Shown here: positions 36,179 to 45,705 of the stretch, in pieces
Layout of the letters: each line of letters begins with the position of its first letter
How positions within the stretch are numbered: the stretch's first letter is position 1
From: Bradyrhizobium sp. AUGA SZCCT0158
Lineage (GTDB): Bacteria > Pseudomonadota > Alphaproteobacteria > Rhizobiales > Xanthobacteraceae
Length of the DNA: 64,000 nucleotides
Assembly: GCF_018130065.1 (NCBI RefSeq)
Contig: NZ_JAFCME010000004.1
Span: 308,014-372,013, forward strand
Direction of reading: 5' to 3'
Notes under the pieces: generated by a model
The model's input: the letters and a program-made list of their open reading frames with translations, nothing else
The model's database searches: none
Told to the model about the DNA's origin: nothing
Position numbers and translations under genes: made by a program

Positions 36179-38053
36179 TCAGCCCGTCGCCTCGTCATAT
36201 TGCGAACTTGCTTCCAGCCAGTTTTCTTCCGCGCGCTGTAGTGCGCTTGCGGCACCGGCGCGGGCCTTGCTGAGCTGGGCGGCCTGCTTCGGATCGCGCG
36301 TGAACAGGTCCGGCAGCGCCAGCGCGGTGTCGATCTTGGCGATGATGCCGTTGATGCGCGCGATCTCGGCCTCGGCCTCGGCGATTTTTTGCCGCAGCGG
36401 CGTGCGCTTTTCGCCTCGAGAGCGTTCGGGCTTTGCGTTTTCCTTCGCACGCTCATTGCCACGGTCGCGCGAAGCGGGTCTGACGTCGCGGATCGACAGC
36501 ACCATTTTGCGGTACTCGTCGAGATCGCCGTCATACGTCGTCACGGTCTGGTTGGCGACCACCCACAATTGATCGGCGCAGGCTTCGATCAGATAGCGGT
36601 CATGCGAGACCATGATGACGGCGCCGGGAAATTCATTGATCGCTTCGGCGAGGGCGGCGCGGCTGTCGATGTCCAGATGGTTGGTCGGCTCGTCCAGGAT
36701 GACCATGTTGGGGCCGTAGAACGTCGCGAGGCCGAGCAGCAGCCGCGCCTTTTCGCCGCCCGACAGGCTTTTCACCAGGGTGTCGCCGGCCTTGCCGGAA
36801 AATCCGATGGCGCCGACCCGCGCCCGCACCTTGCTCTCGGGCGTCTCGGGCATCAGCTTGCGGACATGGTCGTAGGGCGAGCCATCGAGGTTGAGTTCGT
36901 CGACCTGATGCTGCGCGAAATAGCCGACCGACAGTTTTTCCGCGCGCGTGATCCGCCCCGAGAATGGCGGCAGCTTGTTCGCCAGCAGTTTTACAAGTGT
37001 CGATTTGCCGTTGCCGTTCGATCCCAGGAGTGCGATGCGGTCCTCGGTGTCGATCCGCAGCGTGACGCGGTTGAGCACGGGCTTTTTGGGATCATAGCCG
37101 ACCGAGACGTCATCGACCGCGATGATCGGCGGCGACAGCATCTTTTCAGGCGTCGGGAATGAAATCTCGCGCACGTCCTGCGTCACCAGCGCCGTGACCG
37201 GCTTCATCCGCTCCAGCATTTTCACGCGCGACTGGGCCTGGCGCGCCTTGGATGCTTTCGCCTTGAAACGGTCGACGAAGGCCTGCAGCCGCTTGCGCTC
37301 GTCCATCTGCCGCTTGGCATGCTTGGCGTCGAGCATCTCGCGCGTGGCGCGCTGCTCCTCGAACGACGAATAGGTGCCCTTGTAGAGCGTCAGCTTGCCG
37401 CGATCGAGATGCAGGATCTGGTCGACCGACGTGTCCAGGAGATCGCGATCATGGCTGATCACGATCACCGTGCGCGGATAATTTGCCAGATGGTCTTCCA
37501 GCCAGAGCGTGCCTTCGAGGTCGAGATAGTTGGTGGGCTCGTCGAGCAGCAGCAAATCGGGCGCCGCGAACAGCGTCGCGGCGAGTGCGACGCGCATGCG
37601 CCAGCCGCCGGAGAATTCCGAACAGGGGCGGGCCTGATCCGCGGTCGAGAAGCCGAGGCCCGAGAGGATCGCAGCAGCCCGGGCGGGTGCCGAATGCGCA
37701 TCGATATCGACCAGCCGGGTCTGGATCTCGGCGATCCGGTGCGGATCGTCGGCGGTCTCAGCTTCCTGCAACAATGCGTCGCGTTCCAGGTCGGCCTTCA
37801 GCACGACGTTGATGAGGCTTTCCGGCCCGTCGGGGGCTTCCTGAGCAAGGCTGCCGATGCGCCAGCGCGGAGGTATCGAGATGCTGCCGGATTCGGTCGG
37901 AAGATCACCGCGAATCGCGTGAAACAGCGTCGATTTCCCGACGCCGTTGCGGCCGACGAAGCCGACGCGCGCGCCGGGCACGATTTGCACGGAGCTGTCG
38001 TCGATCAAAAGCCGTCCGGCGATCCGGATCGAGATGTCGGTGATTGAAAGCAT
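36179..38053 (-). CDS. ABC-F family ATPase
   Basis: Cytosolic protein with two ABC cassettes and no membrane part; ABC-F proteins act on the ribosome in translation or antibiotic protection. Walker A motifs are GRNGVGKST (about 35) and GSNGNGKST (about 345); signature motifs are EFSGGWRMR and SLSGGEKAR. Walker B motifs are LLLLDEPTNYLD and MVILDEPTNHLD. The linker between cassettes is the basic helical arm (MDERKRLQAFVDRFKAKASKARQ). The C-terminal coiled coil (about 530-624) is Uup/YheS-like. 624 aa. Confidence 0.93.
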   Translation of the reverse strand: MLSITDISIRIAGRLLIDDSSVQIVPGARVGFVGRNGVGKSTLFHAIRGDLPTESGSISIPPRWRIGSLAQEAPDGPESLINVVLKADLERDALLQEAETADDPHRIAEIQTRLVDIDAHSAPARAAAILSGLGFSTADQARPCSEFSGGWRMRVALAATLFAAPDLLLLDEPTNYLDLEGTLWLEDHLANYPRTVIVISHDRDLLDTSVDQILHLDRGKLTLYKGTYSSFEEQRATREMLDAKHAKRQMDERKRLQAFVDRFKAKASKARQAQSRVKMLERMKPVTALVTQDVREISFPTPEKMLSPPIIAVDDVSVGYDPKKPVLNRVTLRIDTEDRIALLGSNGNGKSTLVKLLANKLPPFSGRITRAEKLSVGYFAQHQVDELNLDGSPYDHVRKLMPETPESKVRARVGAIGFSGKAGDTLVKSLSGGEKARLLLGLATFYGPNMVILDEPTNHLDIDSRAALAEAINEFPGAVIMVSHDRYLIEACADQLWVVANQTVTTYDGDLDEYRKMVLSIRDVRPASRDRGNERAKENAKPERSRGEKRTPLRQKIAEAEAEIARINGIIAKIDTALALPDLFTRDPKQAAQLSKARAGAASALQRAEENWLEASSQYDEATG

Positions 38054-38149
38054 GCGGCCTTGTCACCGGACCCGCCGCCAAACGCAACCGATTTATCTGG
38101 CGAATGGGCGCTCCCAAGGCTTAGGCGCTCCAAAGGCTCCCGATACAGG

Positions 38150-38392
38150 TTAACGCATCTCGTTCTCACGCCGGCGGAGCTCATTGATCAATTGCTGCAA
38201 GCGGGGCGAGAGTTCGGTTTCCGGACGCATATACTGCTGCAACCGTTCGCCGACGGCATCGCAGATCGATCGCGAAGTCCGGTGATCGATCTGCTCGAAA
38301 ACGGGATTGATTTGGCTATCCATGGCGAGTTCCAGCATCGCTTTTGAGTAAATCTGAGCAAGTTGCTGCAGGATAAAGTCATGAGACTGCAA
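38150..38392 (-). CDS. small helical hypothetical protein (about 80 aa)
   Basis: The downstream part of a longer open frame looks like real protein: QSHDFILQQLAQIYSKAML, then SRSICDAVGERLQQYM and SPRLQQLINELRRREN, three predicted helices with heptad-like Leu spacing. The upstream part does not look coding. A TTG at 38392 is the likeliest start, although no ribosome binding site is clear; an ATG at 38338 would give a shorter product. Unknown function. It lies 96 bases upstream of the ABC-F gene, on the same strand. Confidence 0.4.
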   Translation of the reverse strand: MQSHDFILQQLAQIYSKAMLELAMDSQINPVFEQIDHRTSRSICDAVGERLQQYMRPETELSPRLQQLINELRRRENEMR

Positions 38393-38866
38393 TTTGTTTC
38401 GGGGTTGCAGAGCTCGTATGCGCGCATCAGAAGCGAGCCGGGGAAACGCTGTCCGCCGGTTCCCTGCATCGACGGGGGCAATAGCGAGGCCGACGAAGAG
38501 GGCTCGGCCAATTTCGGAGAAGCCGCGGCAATGCCAAGCGATCGATTGCGAAACACGATCGTCCGATTGCGAAGCGTGATCGAGGGTTCGGCGCGGATGG
38601 CGCCATCCGCGAGCTCGCTTCGGATCGGTCCACAACGCCCGATTGCCTGAAAGGCTAACGTGCTGAACGCCCTCGGGCCGGCGTGAAATGGCTGCAGTAA
38701 AGGGCTCGAAGCGCTTTCGGCCGAAGGCCCGGCCCGGATGACGATCCGGGGCGGCAGGGGCTGACCAGCGAAATCGCGTCAAAAACGCGGCTTGGTCGCT
38801 TGCCGTCGCAGGACTGCGCCGATATAAGCCCCCAACTCTCAATCAGCGTTTTGTAAGGACGTAATC
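38393..38866. other. 474-base space with short direct repeat and ndk promoter
   Basis: No gene is supported. GATTGCGAAACACGATCG (38544-38561) and GATTGCGAAGCGTGATCG (38565-38582) form an imperfect direct repeat with a 21-base period. A short hairpin CGCGT-CAAAA-ACGCG sits near 38777. The ndk promoter is at the right end. Confidence 0.5.
38800..38828 (+). promoter_or_regulatory. sigma70-type promoter for ndk
   Basis: TTGCCG (38800-38805) and TATAAG (38823-38828) are 17 bases apart, a good housekeeping promoter match ending about 38 bases before the ndk ATG. Confidence 0.6.
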
Positions 38867-39289
38867 ATGGCGATGGAACGCACTTTCTCGATCATCAAAC
38901 CCGACGCGACCGAGCGCAATCTCACTGGCGCCGTCAACGCGTTGATCGAGAAGGCGGGTCTTCGGATCGTGGCCCAGAAGCGCATTCGCATGACGCGCGA
39001 ACAGGCCGAAACCTTCTACGCGGTCCACAAGGCGCGTCCGTTCTTCGGCGAACTGGTCGACTTCATGACGTCGGGCCCGGTGGTGGTGCAGGTGTTGCAG
39101 GGCGAGGGCGCGGTGCTGAAGTATCGCGACGTGATGGGCGCGACCGATCCATCGAAGGCGGCCGAGGGCACGATCCGCAAGGTTCACGCCAAGTCGATCG
39201 GCGAGAACTCGGTGCATGGTTCGGACGCGACGGAAACGGCCGCGATCGAAATCGCGCAGTTCTTCTCCGGCAACGAAATCGTCGGCTAA
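38867..39289 (+). CDS. ndk: nucleoside diphosphate kinase
   Basis: Balances nucleoside triphosphate pools by phosphate transfer through an active-site His. The 140-residue protein has [16 protein letters not shown] and the catalytic region [10 protein letters not shown] (His about 117). AAGGA lies seven bases before the first ATG, so that start is kept over the ATG two codons later. Single gene with its own promoter; terC follows. Confidence 0.97.
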   Translation: MAMERTFSIIKPDATERNLTGAVNALIEKAGLRIVAQKRIRMTREQAETFYAVHKARPFFGELVDFMTSGPVVVQVLQGEGAVLKYRDVMGATDPSKAAEGTIRKVHAKSIGENSVHGSDATETAAIEIAQFFSGNEIVG

Positions 39290-39301
39290 TTCAAAACGCG
39301 C

Positions 39302-39336
39302 GGCGCGCGAGCGCCGTCCAAGGACGGCCACGCGCC
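39302..39336 (+). other. nested stem-loop between ndk and terC
   Basis: An outer stem GGCGCG/CGCGCC (39302-39307, 39331-39336) encloses an inner stem GCCGTC-CAAG-GACGGC (39313-39328). There is no T-run, so it is not an intrinsic terminator. It ends just before the terC ribosome binding site and may affect its translation or message stability. Confidence 0.45.
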
Positions 39337-39349
39337 GGGGGGAAATGCT

Positions 39350-40189
39350 GTGAACTGGGTGCTGCAAATTTTCGATCCGGCGACGATCTCGACCTTCTTC
39401 ACGCAGTTCCAGGCCGAGATGCAGCAGCCCGCCTTCTGGGTCGCGCTCGGCAAGATCATGTGGATCAACATCCTGCTGTCGGGCGACAATGCGCTCGTCA
39501 TCGCGATGGCGTGCCGCGGGCTGCCGCCGCGCCAGCGGTTCTGGGGCATGATCCTCGGCGCCGGCGTCGCCGTTGGGCTGCGCATCATCTTCACCGGCAT
39601 CGTCGTGTCGCTGATGGCGCTGCCGTTCCTCAAGCTGGTCGGCGGCCTGGCGCTGCTCTACATCGCGGCCAAGCTGCTCGTGCCCGAACATGAAGGCGAG
39701 GGCGACGTTCACGCGGCGGCGCATCTGTGGGCCGCCGTGCGGATCGTGGCGATCGCCGATATCGTGATGAGCCTCGACAACGTGATTGCGGTTGCGGCCG
39801 CCGCCAATGGCAGCATTCCGCTGCTGGTGATCGGCCTTGCGATCAGCGTTCCCCTGATCGTTGCCGGTGCGGCGCTGATCATGGCGCTGCTGACGCGCAT
39901 GCCCGCTCTGGTGTGGGCCGGTGCAGGCCTGCTCGGCTGGGTCGCCGGCGAGGTCATGGCCACCGATCCTGCCGTCGTTCCCTATTTGCGTACGCTTTCC
40001 GATGGCCCGGTCGGCGTTTCGCTCGACCGCGTTTTCGGCCCGATCGGCTTGCACTTCGCCAATGGCGGTCATGGTGCAGAGGTGGTGTGCGGCCTGATCG
40101 GCATCGCGATCGTGCTGATGATAGGATCGACGTGGCGCAGACGCGCCCAGGAAAAACACGCCGCCGAGCACGCCGCCAAGGCGGCGTAG
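39350..40189 (+). CDS. TerC family integral membrane protein
   Basis: A 279-residue protein with seven or more membrane helices. The family's acidic motifs are ILLSGDNALVIAMA (about 43) and DIVMSLDNVIAVAAA (about 137), two repeats each with an Asn-Asp pair in the membrane, proposed to move Mn2+ or other metal ions. The start is a GTG after GGGGGGA. It is of the YjbE/TerC type without tellurite genes nearby, so metal efflux or protein-translocation-linked metalation is more likely than tellurite resistance. Confidence 0.9.
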   Translation: MNWVLQIFDPATISTFFTQFQAEMQQPAFWVALGKIMWINILLSGDNALVIAMACRGLPPRQRFWGMILGAGVAVGLRIIFTGIVVSLMALPFLKLVGGLALLYIAAKLLVPEHEGEGDVHAAAHLWAAVRIVAIADIVMSLDNVIAVAAAANGSIPLLVIGLAISVPLIVAGAALIMALLTRMPALVWAGAGLLGWVAGEVMATDPAVVPYLRTLSDGPVGVSLDRVFGPIGLHFANGGHGAEVVCGLIGIAIVLMIGSTWRRRAQEKHAAEHAAKAA

Positions 40190-40239
40190 GGGTTCACACA
40201 GCGGAACGCGTAGTGAACTGCTCGCATCGCGACACGGAA

Positions 40240-40268
40240 ACGCCCGGGAATCTCCCGGGCGTTTTTTT
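40240..40268 (+). terminator. intrinsic terminator after terC
   Basis: A perfect 10-bp stem ACGCCCGGGA-ATC-TCCCGGGCGT (40240-40262) is followed at once by seven T residues. This is the clearest rho-independent terminator in the window; it ends the ndk-terC transcript. Confidence 0.9.
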
Positions 40269-40349
40269 GATGTGAGCTCTCGGCGATCCATCGCATCCAA
40301 GCTTGGGGCCGTTGTGCAATGAGACAGGGACTCTAGACTAGTTCTGTCT

Positions 40350-41852
40350 TTACCGCCGCACGATCGATCCGGAGCGTCCGACCAGCCGGGCCAGTTGCTT
40401 GAAACGGCTGCCGACCCGGTCGGCGACGAGATCGACCATCCGGTGCTCGAACACCAGCATCAGCTTGCGGCCTTGGCTGCGGAAGTGCGTCGCGGGCAGC
40501 ACACCGGTTCGCGCCGCCGAGATCAGATGCGCAACGCGGAACGCGGCGCCGAGCATTCTGGCGCGCTCGTCCATGGCGGGTGGCACCAACTCGCGGATCC
40601 GCGCCGGCGGTTCGTTTTCCTCGCTGAGACCCGCGTAGCGGTAAAACACCGACAGCGCGACAAAGGCGCGGCCCTGGTGACTGATCGAGCCGAAATTGCC
40701 GTTGGTGATCAGGCTTAGCGTCTCTTCGCCGCGATGGTCCGGATGCACCCGCCAGCCGATGTCGGACAGCAGGCATGCGGCGTGGCGCAGCCGGCGTTCC
40801 TCCGGCGTTTCGCGCAGCTTGACGACCCTGACCAGACGATCGGTCCACGAGACCAGTTCTTCGGCATGGCGGGCGGAGCGCGACAACAGCTGGTTCAGCG
40901 TCTGCGCGGCGCAGATGAATCCATCGAGGGTGCGCTCGGATGGCGGCAGCTTTTCGTACAATAGCCCCTCGCGCACGCCGAAGGTCGAGAACACGATGGT
41001 CTTGGGCTTGGCAACGCGAATGATGTGTTCGAGCACCAGCGCCGCGTAGGTCAGCAGCGGCCGCCGCGCGTCGGAGATCATCTCGATATTGGCCAGCATG
41101 TTGGCCGCAACCAGTCGCCGCAGCCGCTGCGCGAAGTCGAGCGCGTCCGCCGCCGGGATCGAATAGCCGTGCATCACCCGCAGCGGATAGTCGCTCTGGA
41201 TGATGTGGATGCGCGCCAGAGCACGCCAGGTGCCGCCGACCGCATAGAAAGTGCGGCCGCGGCCGGCCGTGAGCTGGGCGACGTCGGACAGTTCGTCGGA
41301 GACGATTCGCTCGGCTCGCTTCAGCGATTTGTCCGACAGATCCTGCAACGCCAGGCTGCCGAGCGGCAGCGTGACGCCGCTGCGGACGCGGTTGCGGTGC
41401 ACGTCGATCAGTTCGAGCGAACCGCCGCCGAGATCGCCGACGATGCCGTCGGGATTGTGCACGCCGGAGACGACGCCGAGCGCCGACAATTTGGCCTCGC
41501 GCGGTCCCGACAGGATCTGAATGGTGGCGCCGCAGATGCGCTCGGCCTTGGCGATGAAATCGGGGCCGTTGGAGGCGTCGCGGCAGGCCGCCGTGGCGAT
41601 CGCATAGACGCGGCCGACCTTCTGGATTTTGCACAACGCGCGAAACCGCCGCAGCGCGGTCAGCGCCTTGGCGACGGCGTCGGTCGCCAGCAGCCCCGTG
41701 GTCTGGACCTCGCGGCCGAGCCCGCACAGCGCTTTCTCGTTGAAGATCGTGACGAGGCTGCGCGCCATCGTTTCATAGACGACGAGACGAACCGAGTTCG
41801 AACCGATATCGATGACGGCGACGCTGCTAGCGCGCTTGCGCGGCCGCTTCAC
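40350..41852 (-). CDS. ppx: Ppx/GppA exopolyphosphatase
   Basis: Removes terminal phosphates from polyphosphate, or hydrolyses pppGpp. The actin-like fold shows VAVIDIGSNSVRLVVYE at the N terminus, IATAACRDASN, and the second phosphate loop VGDLGGGSLELIDV (about 140). The C-terminal helical domain resembles an HD-type region. 500 aa. The start is GTG at 41852. It follows ppk1 by 27 bases, so synthesis and breakdown of polyphosphate share one transcript. Confidence 0.94.
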   Translation of the reverse strand: MKRPRKRASSVAVIDIGSNSVRLVVYETMARSLVTIFNEKALCGLGREVQTTGLLATDAVAKALTALRRFRALCKIQKVGRVYAIATAACRDASNGPDFIAKAERICGATIQILSGPREAKLSALGVVSGVHNPDGIVGDLGGGSLELIDVHRNRVRSGVTLPLGSLALQDLSDKSLKRAERIVSDELSDVAQLTAGRGRTFYAVGGTWRALARIHIIQSDYPLRVMHGYSIPAADALDFAQRLRRLVAANMLANIEMISDARRPLLTYAALVLEHIIRVAKPKTIVFSTFGVREGLLYEKLPPSERTLDGFICAAQTLNQLLSRSARHAEELVSWTDRLVRVVKLRETPEERRLRHAACLLSDIGWRVHPDHRGEETLSLITNGNFGSISHQGRAFVALSVFYRYAGLSEENEPPARIRELVPPAMDERARMLGAAFRVAHLISAARTGVLPATHFRSQGRKLMLVFEHRMVDLVADRVGSRFKQLARLVGRSGSIVRR

Positions 41853-41879
41853 CGCCAGTCCCCCATGTGACGCAACCCG

Positions 41880-44093
41880 CTAGGACGAATGCTGACGCTC
41901 ATTCCGGCGCGTGAGGCGGCGCGGCGAAGATTCCTTGAGAGACTTTCCACGGCCTGACAGACTCGGATTCGTCATGAAGTAGTTGTGCAGATTGAACGGC
42001 TCTTCGCCTTTCGCGGCCTTCATACGCGTTGAAGACCCATCGGGCAACAATTGCCAGCTTTGCTCGGTATCCTTCAGGTTCGCGACCATGATCTGTTCGA
42101 GAACCTGCTGATGCACCGTAGGATTTTGCAGCGGACAGAGCACCTCGACGCGGCGGTCCAGGTTCCGCGGCATCATGTCGGCGGACGAGATATACACAGC
42201 AGCTTTTGTGCTCGGCAGGCCTTGACCCATGCCGAAGCAGTAGATTCGGCCGTGTTCGAGGAACCGGCCGATGATGGATTTGACGCGGATGTTCTCCGAA
42301 AGTCCGGGCAGCCCGGGCCGCAGACAGCAGATGCCGCGCACCACGAGCTCGATCGAAACGCCGGCCTGCGAGGCCTCATACAGCGCATCGATGATATCAG
42401 GATCGACCAGCGAGTTCATCTTCATCCAGATCGCGCCGGACTTGCCGTGGCGGGCGTAATTGGATTCGCCCTTGATGTGTTCGATGATGCGGTTGCGCAG
42501 TGTCAGCGGCGACACCGCCATGCGCTCGATGTCGCTGGGTTCGGCGTAGCCGGTGATGTAGTTGAACACCCGCGCCGCGTCGCGCCCGATGATCGGGTCC
42601 GAGGTGAAGTAGGACAGATCGGTATAGATGCGCGCGGTGACGGGGTGATAATTGCCGGTACCGGTGTGCACATAGGTGGTGAGGTTGCCGCCCTCGCGGC
42701 GCACCACCATCGACAATTTGGCGTGGGTCTTCAGTTCAATGAAGCCGTACACCACCTGCACGCCGGCGCGTTCGAGGTCGCGCGCCCAGCGGATATTGGC
42801 TTCCTCGTCGAACCGCGCCTTCAGTTCGATCAAGGCGGTCACCGACTTGCCGGCTTCGGCGGCTTCGGCCAGCGCGCGCACGATCGGCGAGTTGTTCGAG
42901 GTGCGGTAGAGCGTCTGCTTGATGGCGACCACATCGGGGTCGCGCGCGGCCTGTTGCAGGAATTGCACGACGACGTCGAAGGATTCGTAGGGGTGATGGA
43001 CCACCAGATCCTTCTGCCGGATCGCAGCGAAGATATCGCCGCCATGGTCGCGCACGCGCTCGGGATGGCGCGGCACGTAAGGCACGAATTCGAGGTCGGG
43101 CCGGTCGAGCCGCGTCAGCTGCGACAGTTCGTTCATCGCCAGCACGCCGTCGACCAGGAAAATCTCGTCGTCGGCGGTGGACAGCGCCTGCTGCACGAAG
43201 GCACGAAGCTCCTCCGGCATCTTGGCTTCGATCTCGAGACGGATCACCGAGCCGCGCCGCCGCCGCTTCAGCGCGGTCTCGAACAGACGGACCAGATCCT
43301 CGGCCTCTTCCTCGATTTCCAGTTCGGAATCACGGATGATGCGGAAGGCACCCTGGCCCTTGACGGTGTAGCCGGGGAACAGGCGGCCGATGAACAGGCC
43401 GGTGGCCTGTTCCAGCGTGATCAGGCGTACCGCGCCGTCCTTGCCCGCGGGCATGCGGATGAAGCGGTCGATCTTGCCGGGCATGCGGATCAGCGCGTTC
43501 ATCGGCTTGCCGTCGGCGACCCGCGACAAATGCAGCGCGATGGTGAAACCAAGGCTCGGGATGAATGGGAAGGGGTGCGCCGGATCGATGGCGAGCGGCG
43601 TCAGCAGCGGGAAGATGTTGTGGAGGAAGTGATCCTCGATCCAGCTCCGCTCGGTCTTGGTGACGTCGTGGCTGTCGACCAGAATGATGCCCGTCTGGGA
43701 CAGTATGGTGCGCAGATCGCTCCAGATCGCCTGCTGGTCGGAGGCGAGTTCCGAAACCGTCTGGTTGATGCGGACGAGCTGCTCGGAGGGGGTCAGGCCA
43801 TCCGGGCTGCGTTCGGCAATACCTTCACGGACCTGCGCCTTGATACCGGCGACACGGACCATGAAGAATTCATCAAGGTTATTGGCTGAAATCGACAGGA
43901 ACCGGACCCGCTCCAGCACCGGATGGCCGGGATTGACGGCTTCCTCGAGCACCCGGCGATTGAAATGCAGCCAGGACAGCTCGCGATTGATGAACCGCTC
44001 CGGGCTAGTGGCGATCGCCAGCGGCGCTTCGGCAATTGCGTCTTTTTCTTTTATTTCAACAACTTGCGCCGAGTCCATGAAGTTTCGATCCAT
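41880..44093 (-). CDS. ppk1: polyphosphate kinase
   Basis: Makes polyphosphate from ATP reversibly; at 737 aa it is the standard PPK1. It has the N-terminal [36 protein letters not shown], and the phosphohistidine region [21 protein letters not shown] (His about 465). The C-terminal [19 protein letters not shown] is also present. The first ATG (44093) is kept; one five codons later is possible. Upstream of ppx and downstream of hdaA on the same strand, an order conserved in Rhizobiales. Confidence 0.96.
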   Translation of the reverse strand: MDRNFMDSAQVVEIKEKDAIAEAPLAIATSPERFINRELSWLHFNRRVLEEAVNPGHPVLERVRFLSISANNLDEFFMVRVAGIKAQVREGIAERSPDGLTPSEQLVRINQTVSELASDQQAIWSDLRTILSQTGIILVDSHDVTKTERSWIEDHFLHNIFPLLTPLAIDPAHPFPFIPSLGFTIALHLSRVADGKPMNALIRMPGKIDRFIRMPAGKDGAVRLITLEQATGLFIGRLFPGYTVKGQGAFRIIRDSELEIEEEAEDLVRLFETALKRRRRGSVIRLEIEAKMPEELRAFVQQALSTADDEIFLVDGVLAMNELSQLTRLDRPDLEFVPYVPRHPERVRDHGGDIFAAIRQKDLVVHHPYESFDVVVQFLQQAARDPDVVAIKQTLYRTSNNSPIVRALAEAAEAGKSVTALIELKARFDEEANIRWARDLERAGVQVVYGFIELKTHAKLSMVVRREGGNLTTYVHTGTGNYHPVTARIYTDLSYFTSDPIIGRDAARVFNYITGYAEPSDIERMAVSPLTLRNRIIEHIKGESNYARHGKSGAIWMKMNSLVDPDIIDALYEASQAGVSIELVVRGICCLRPGLPGLSENIRVKSIIGRFLEHGRIYCFGMGQGLPSTKAAVYISSADMMPRNLDRRVEVLCPLQNPTVHQQVLEQIMVANLKDTEQSWQLLPDGSSTRMKAAKGEEPFNLHNYFMTNPSLSGRGKSLKESSPRRLTRRNERQHSS

Positions 44094-44239
44094 CTCAGTT
44101 GGAGCGCCGCGCCAATCTAGGCGGATGCCATGCGCACCATGTGATAGTTGGATGACGTTTCGATGACATTGATGTTCCGCCGGCCGCCGCCGTCAAGGCG
44201 GCGGGGGCGTGACATGGCGCGCAGCGGCAGTAGCGCCCG

Positions 44240-44917
44240 TCAGGCGTTGCGGAGCAGTTCGGCCGCCAGCGCCCGGGTCACCGGCCGGCCGAGCCGCAGC
44301 GCCTCGCTATCCAAGAGGTCGATGGCCTGGCGCGCGGCCGCATAGGACCGCTCGATCCGGCTGGCGAGATAGCTCACGACAGTCTCGTCGATGCTCAGCT
44401 GGCGGTCGGCGCAGAATTTGACGATCAGGCCGCGGAACAGCAAATCGTCGGGCGGCAATAGCGGCACCGTCGGCACTGCGCGCAGCCGAGAGCGCAGATC
44501 GCGCAGCTCGACCTCGAAGGCCGATGGCGCAATCCGCGCCGTCATCAGAATGGAGGCTTCGTCTTCCCGCCCCAGATTCATCAGGTGGAACATCGCGCGC
44601 TCGTCGAAATCCCCCGGTTTCAGGTCCTCGACCACCAGCGCCCCCGTCGCAAGCGCGCCGGGTACTGCAGTTGGCGTCAAGGCATGGGCTGAGATCGAGC
44701 GGGCGCCGGCTTGCTCGGCCCAGATCGCGGCGAGATGGCTCTTGCCGGAGCCTTCCGGGCCCACCAGCAGCATGATGCGGTTGGGCCAGTCGGGCCAGCG
44801 TTCGATCAGCGCCAGGCCCGCTTCATTGGCCGGCCCTTCCAGAAAATTGTCGCGGGTCAGGCTTTCGGCGTGCGGCAGCGCAAAGGCAAGCTGACGGGGT
44901 TGAACGCGAACTGCCAC
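44240..44917 (-). CDS. hdaA: DnaA-related replication regulator HdaA
   Basis: Member of the Hda/DnaA AAA+ family (225 aa) that stimulates hydrolysis of DnaA-ATP and limits re-initiation. It has QLAFALPHAESLTRDNFLEGPAN at the N terminus, Walker A GPEGSGKSHL, a weak Walker B (ALVVEDLKP) and the C-terminal helices RLRAVPTVPLLPPDDLLFRGLIVKF. It lacks the DnaA DNA-binding domain. A GTG at 44917 with GGAG in front is preferred to the ATG at 44935. It is followed by ppk1 on the same strand. Confidence 0.88.
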   Translation of the reverse strand: MAVRVQPRQLAFALPHAESLTRDNFLEGPANEAGLALIERWPDWPNRIMLLVGPEGSGKSHLAAIWAEQAGARSISAHALTPTAVPGALATGALVVEDLKPGDFDERAMFHLMNLGREDEASILMTARIAPSAFEVELRDLRSRLRAVPTVPLLPPDDLLFRGLIVKFCADRQLSIDETVVSYLASRIERSYAAARQAIDLLDSEALRLGRPVTRALAAELLRNA

Positions 44918-44994
44918 GCAAGTCTCCGGAACCATGGCGTTTTCAAGCGAAGTGGGTACCGGTTCGCGTGAGGACAACGCTTCGAACAAAACGC

Positions 44995-45537
44995 CTATTT
45001 GGCCTCGATCGTACTCATGTGCCGCACCCACTCCACGAGATAGAGGGAGACGGAAACCAAAGTAAAGACCGTAACAAAACCCATCAGGATCAGGTCGTAC
45101 GGCGTCGGCTTGAAGTTGAAGCCGAGCGACGCCAGCACCAGGGCGGCGAACGCCACCTGCGCCACTGTGTTGAGCTTCGAGACCATCAAGGGTTTCATCG
45201 GGATAGGCTTGTCGAACAACCATGACACGATCACGGCGGTGACGATCATGATGTCGCGCGACACCACCAGGATCACGATCCACAGCGGCACCGCGCCCCA
45301 GATTCCGAGCGAGACGTAGATCGAGACCAGAAGTGCCTTGTCGGCGAGGGGGTCGAGCAGGGCGCCGAGCTCGCTGGTCATATTGAAGCGCTTGGCGAGG
45401 AAACCGTCGACGGCGTCGCTGACGCCGGCAATCACGAAGATCGCAAATGCGATCTCCATCTGCCTCGAGGCGATCGCCCAGACGATAATGGGCACCAGGA
45501 TGATGCGACCCAGCGTAATGATATTCGGAATATTCAA
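44995..45537 (-). CDS. pgsA: CDP-alcohol phosphatidyltransferase (PgsA-like)
   Basis: Membrane enzyme with the CDP-OH-P signature D-x2-DG-x2-AK-x-R...G-x3-D-x3-D (SDAVDGFLAKRF...LGALLDPLADK, about residues 39-67) and about five membrane helices in 180 aa. Most likely phosphatidylglycerophosphate synthase, making the precursor of phosphatidylglycerol. A CDP-alcohol-type cardiolipin synthase has the same motif and cannot be excluded. It is 77 bases before hdaA and divergent from purM. Confidence 0.88.
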   Translation of the reverse strand: MNIPNIITLGRIILVPIIVWAIASRQMEIAFAIFVIAGVSDAVDGFLAKRFNMTSELGALLDPLADKALLVSIYVSLGIWGAVPLWIVILVVSRDIMIVTAVIVSWLFDKPIPMKPLMVSKLNTVAQVAFAALVLASLGFNFKPTPYDLILMGFVTVFTLVSVSLYLVEWVRHMSTIEAK

Positions 45538-45705
45538 CTCGGTCGCTTCCCGGCTACCTGGCCACCGGCCCTGATTACGTAACAGATCCGGCCCTTTGCG
45601 GGGCAGGCCGGTTGTTATCTACATAGTATATGCATCCGGTCCTTGCGAGCCATTGCAGGATCGCGGAAATCCTCGTAACCAGCCGTCTTCTGACGGGAAT
45701 TGAGC

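Noticed and set aside
38188..38556. 122-residue minus-strand frame starting MFRNRSLGIAA
   Set aside because: Its sequence is irregular and Ser/Pro-rich; another frame over the same bases has the better helical protein.
39302..39336. yybP-ykoY manganese riboswitch before terC
   Set aside because: The space is only about 60 bases and lacks the conserved riboswitch loops; only a stem-loop is supported.
42051..43889. 612-residue plus-strand frame
   Set aside because: Mirror of ppk1, no family features.
40350..44093. ppx-ppk1 as an unusual futile-cycle operon
   Set aside because: This pairing is widespread in proteobacteria and is ordinary.
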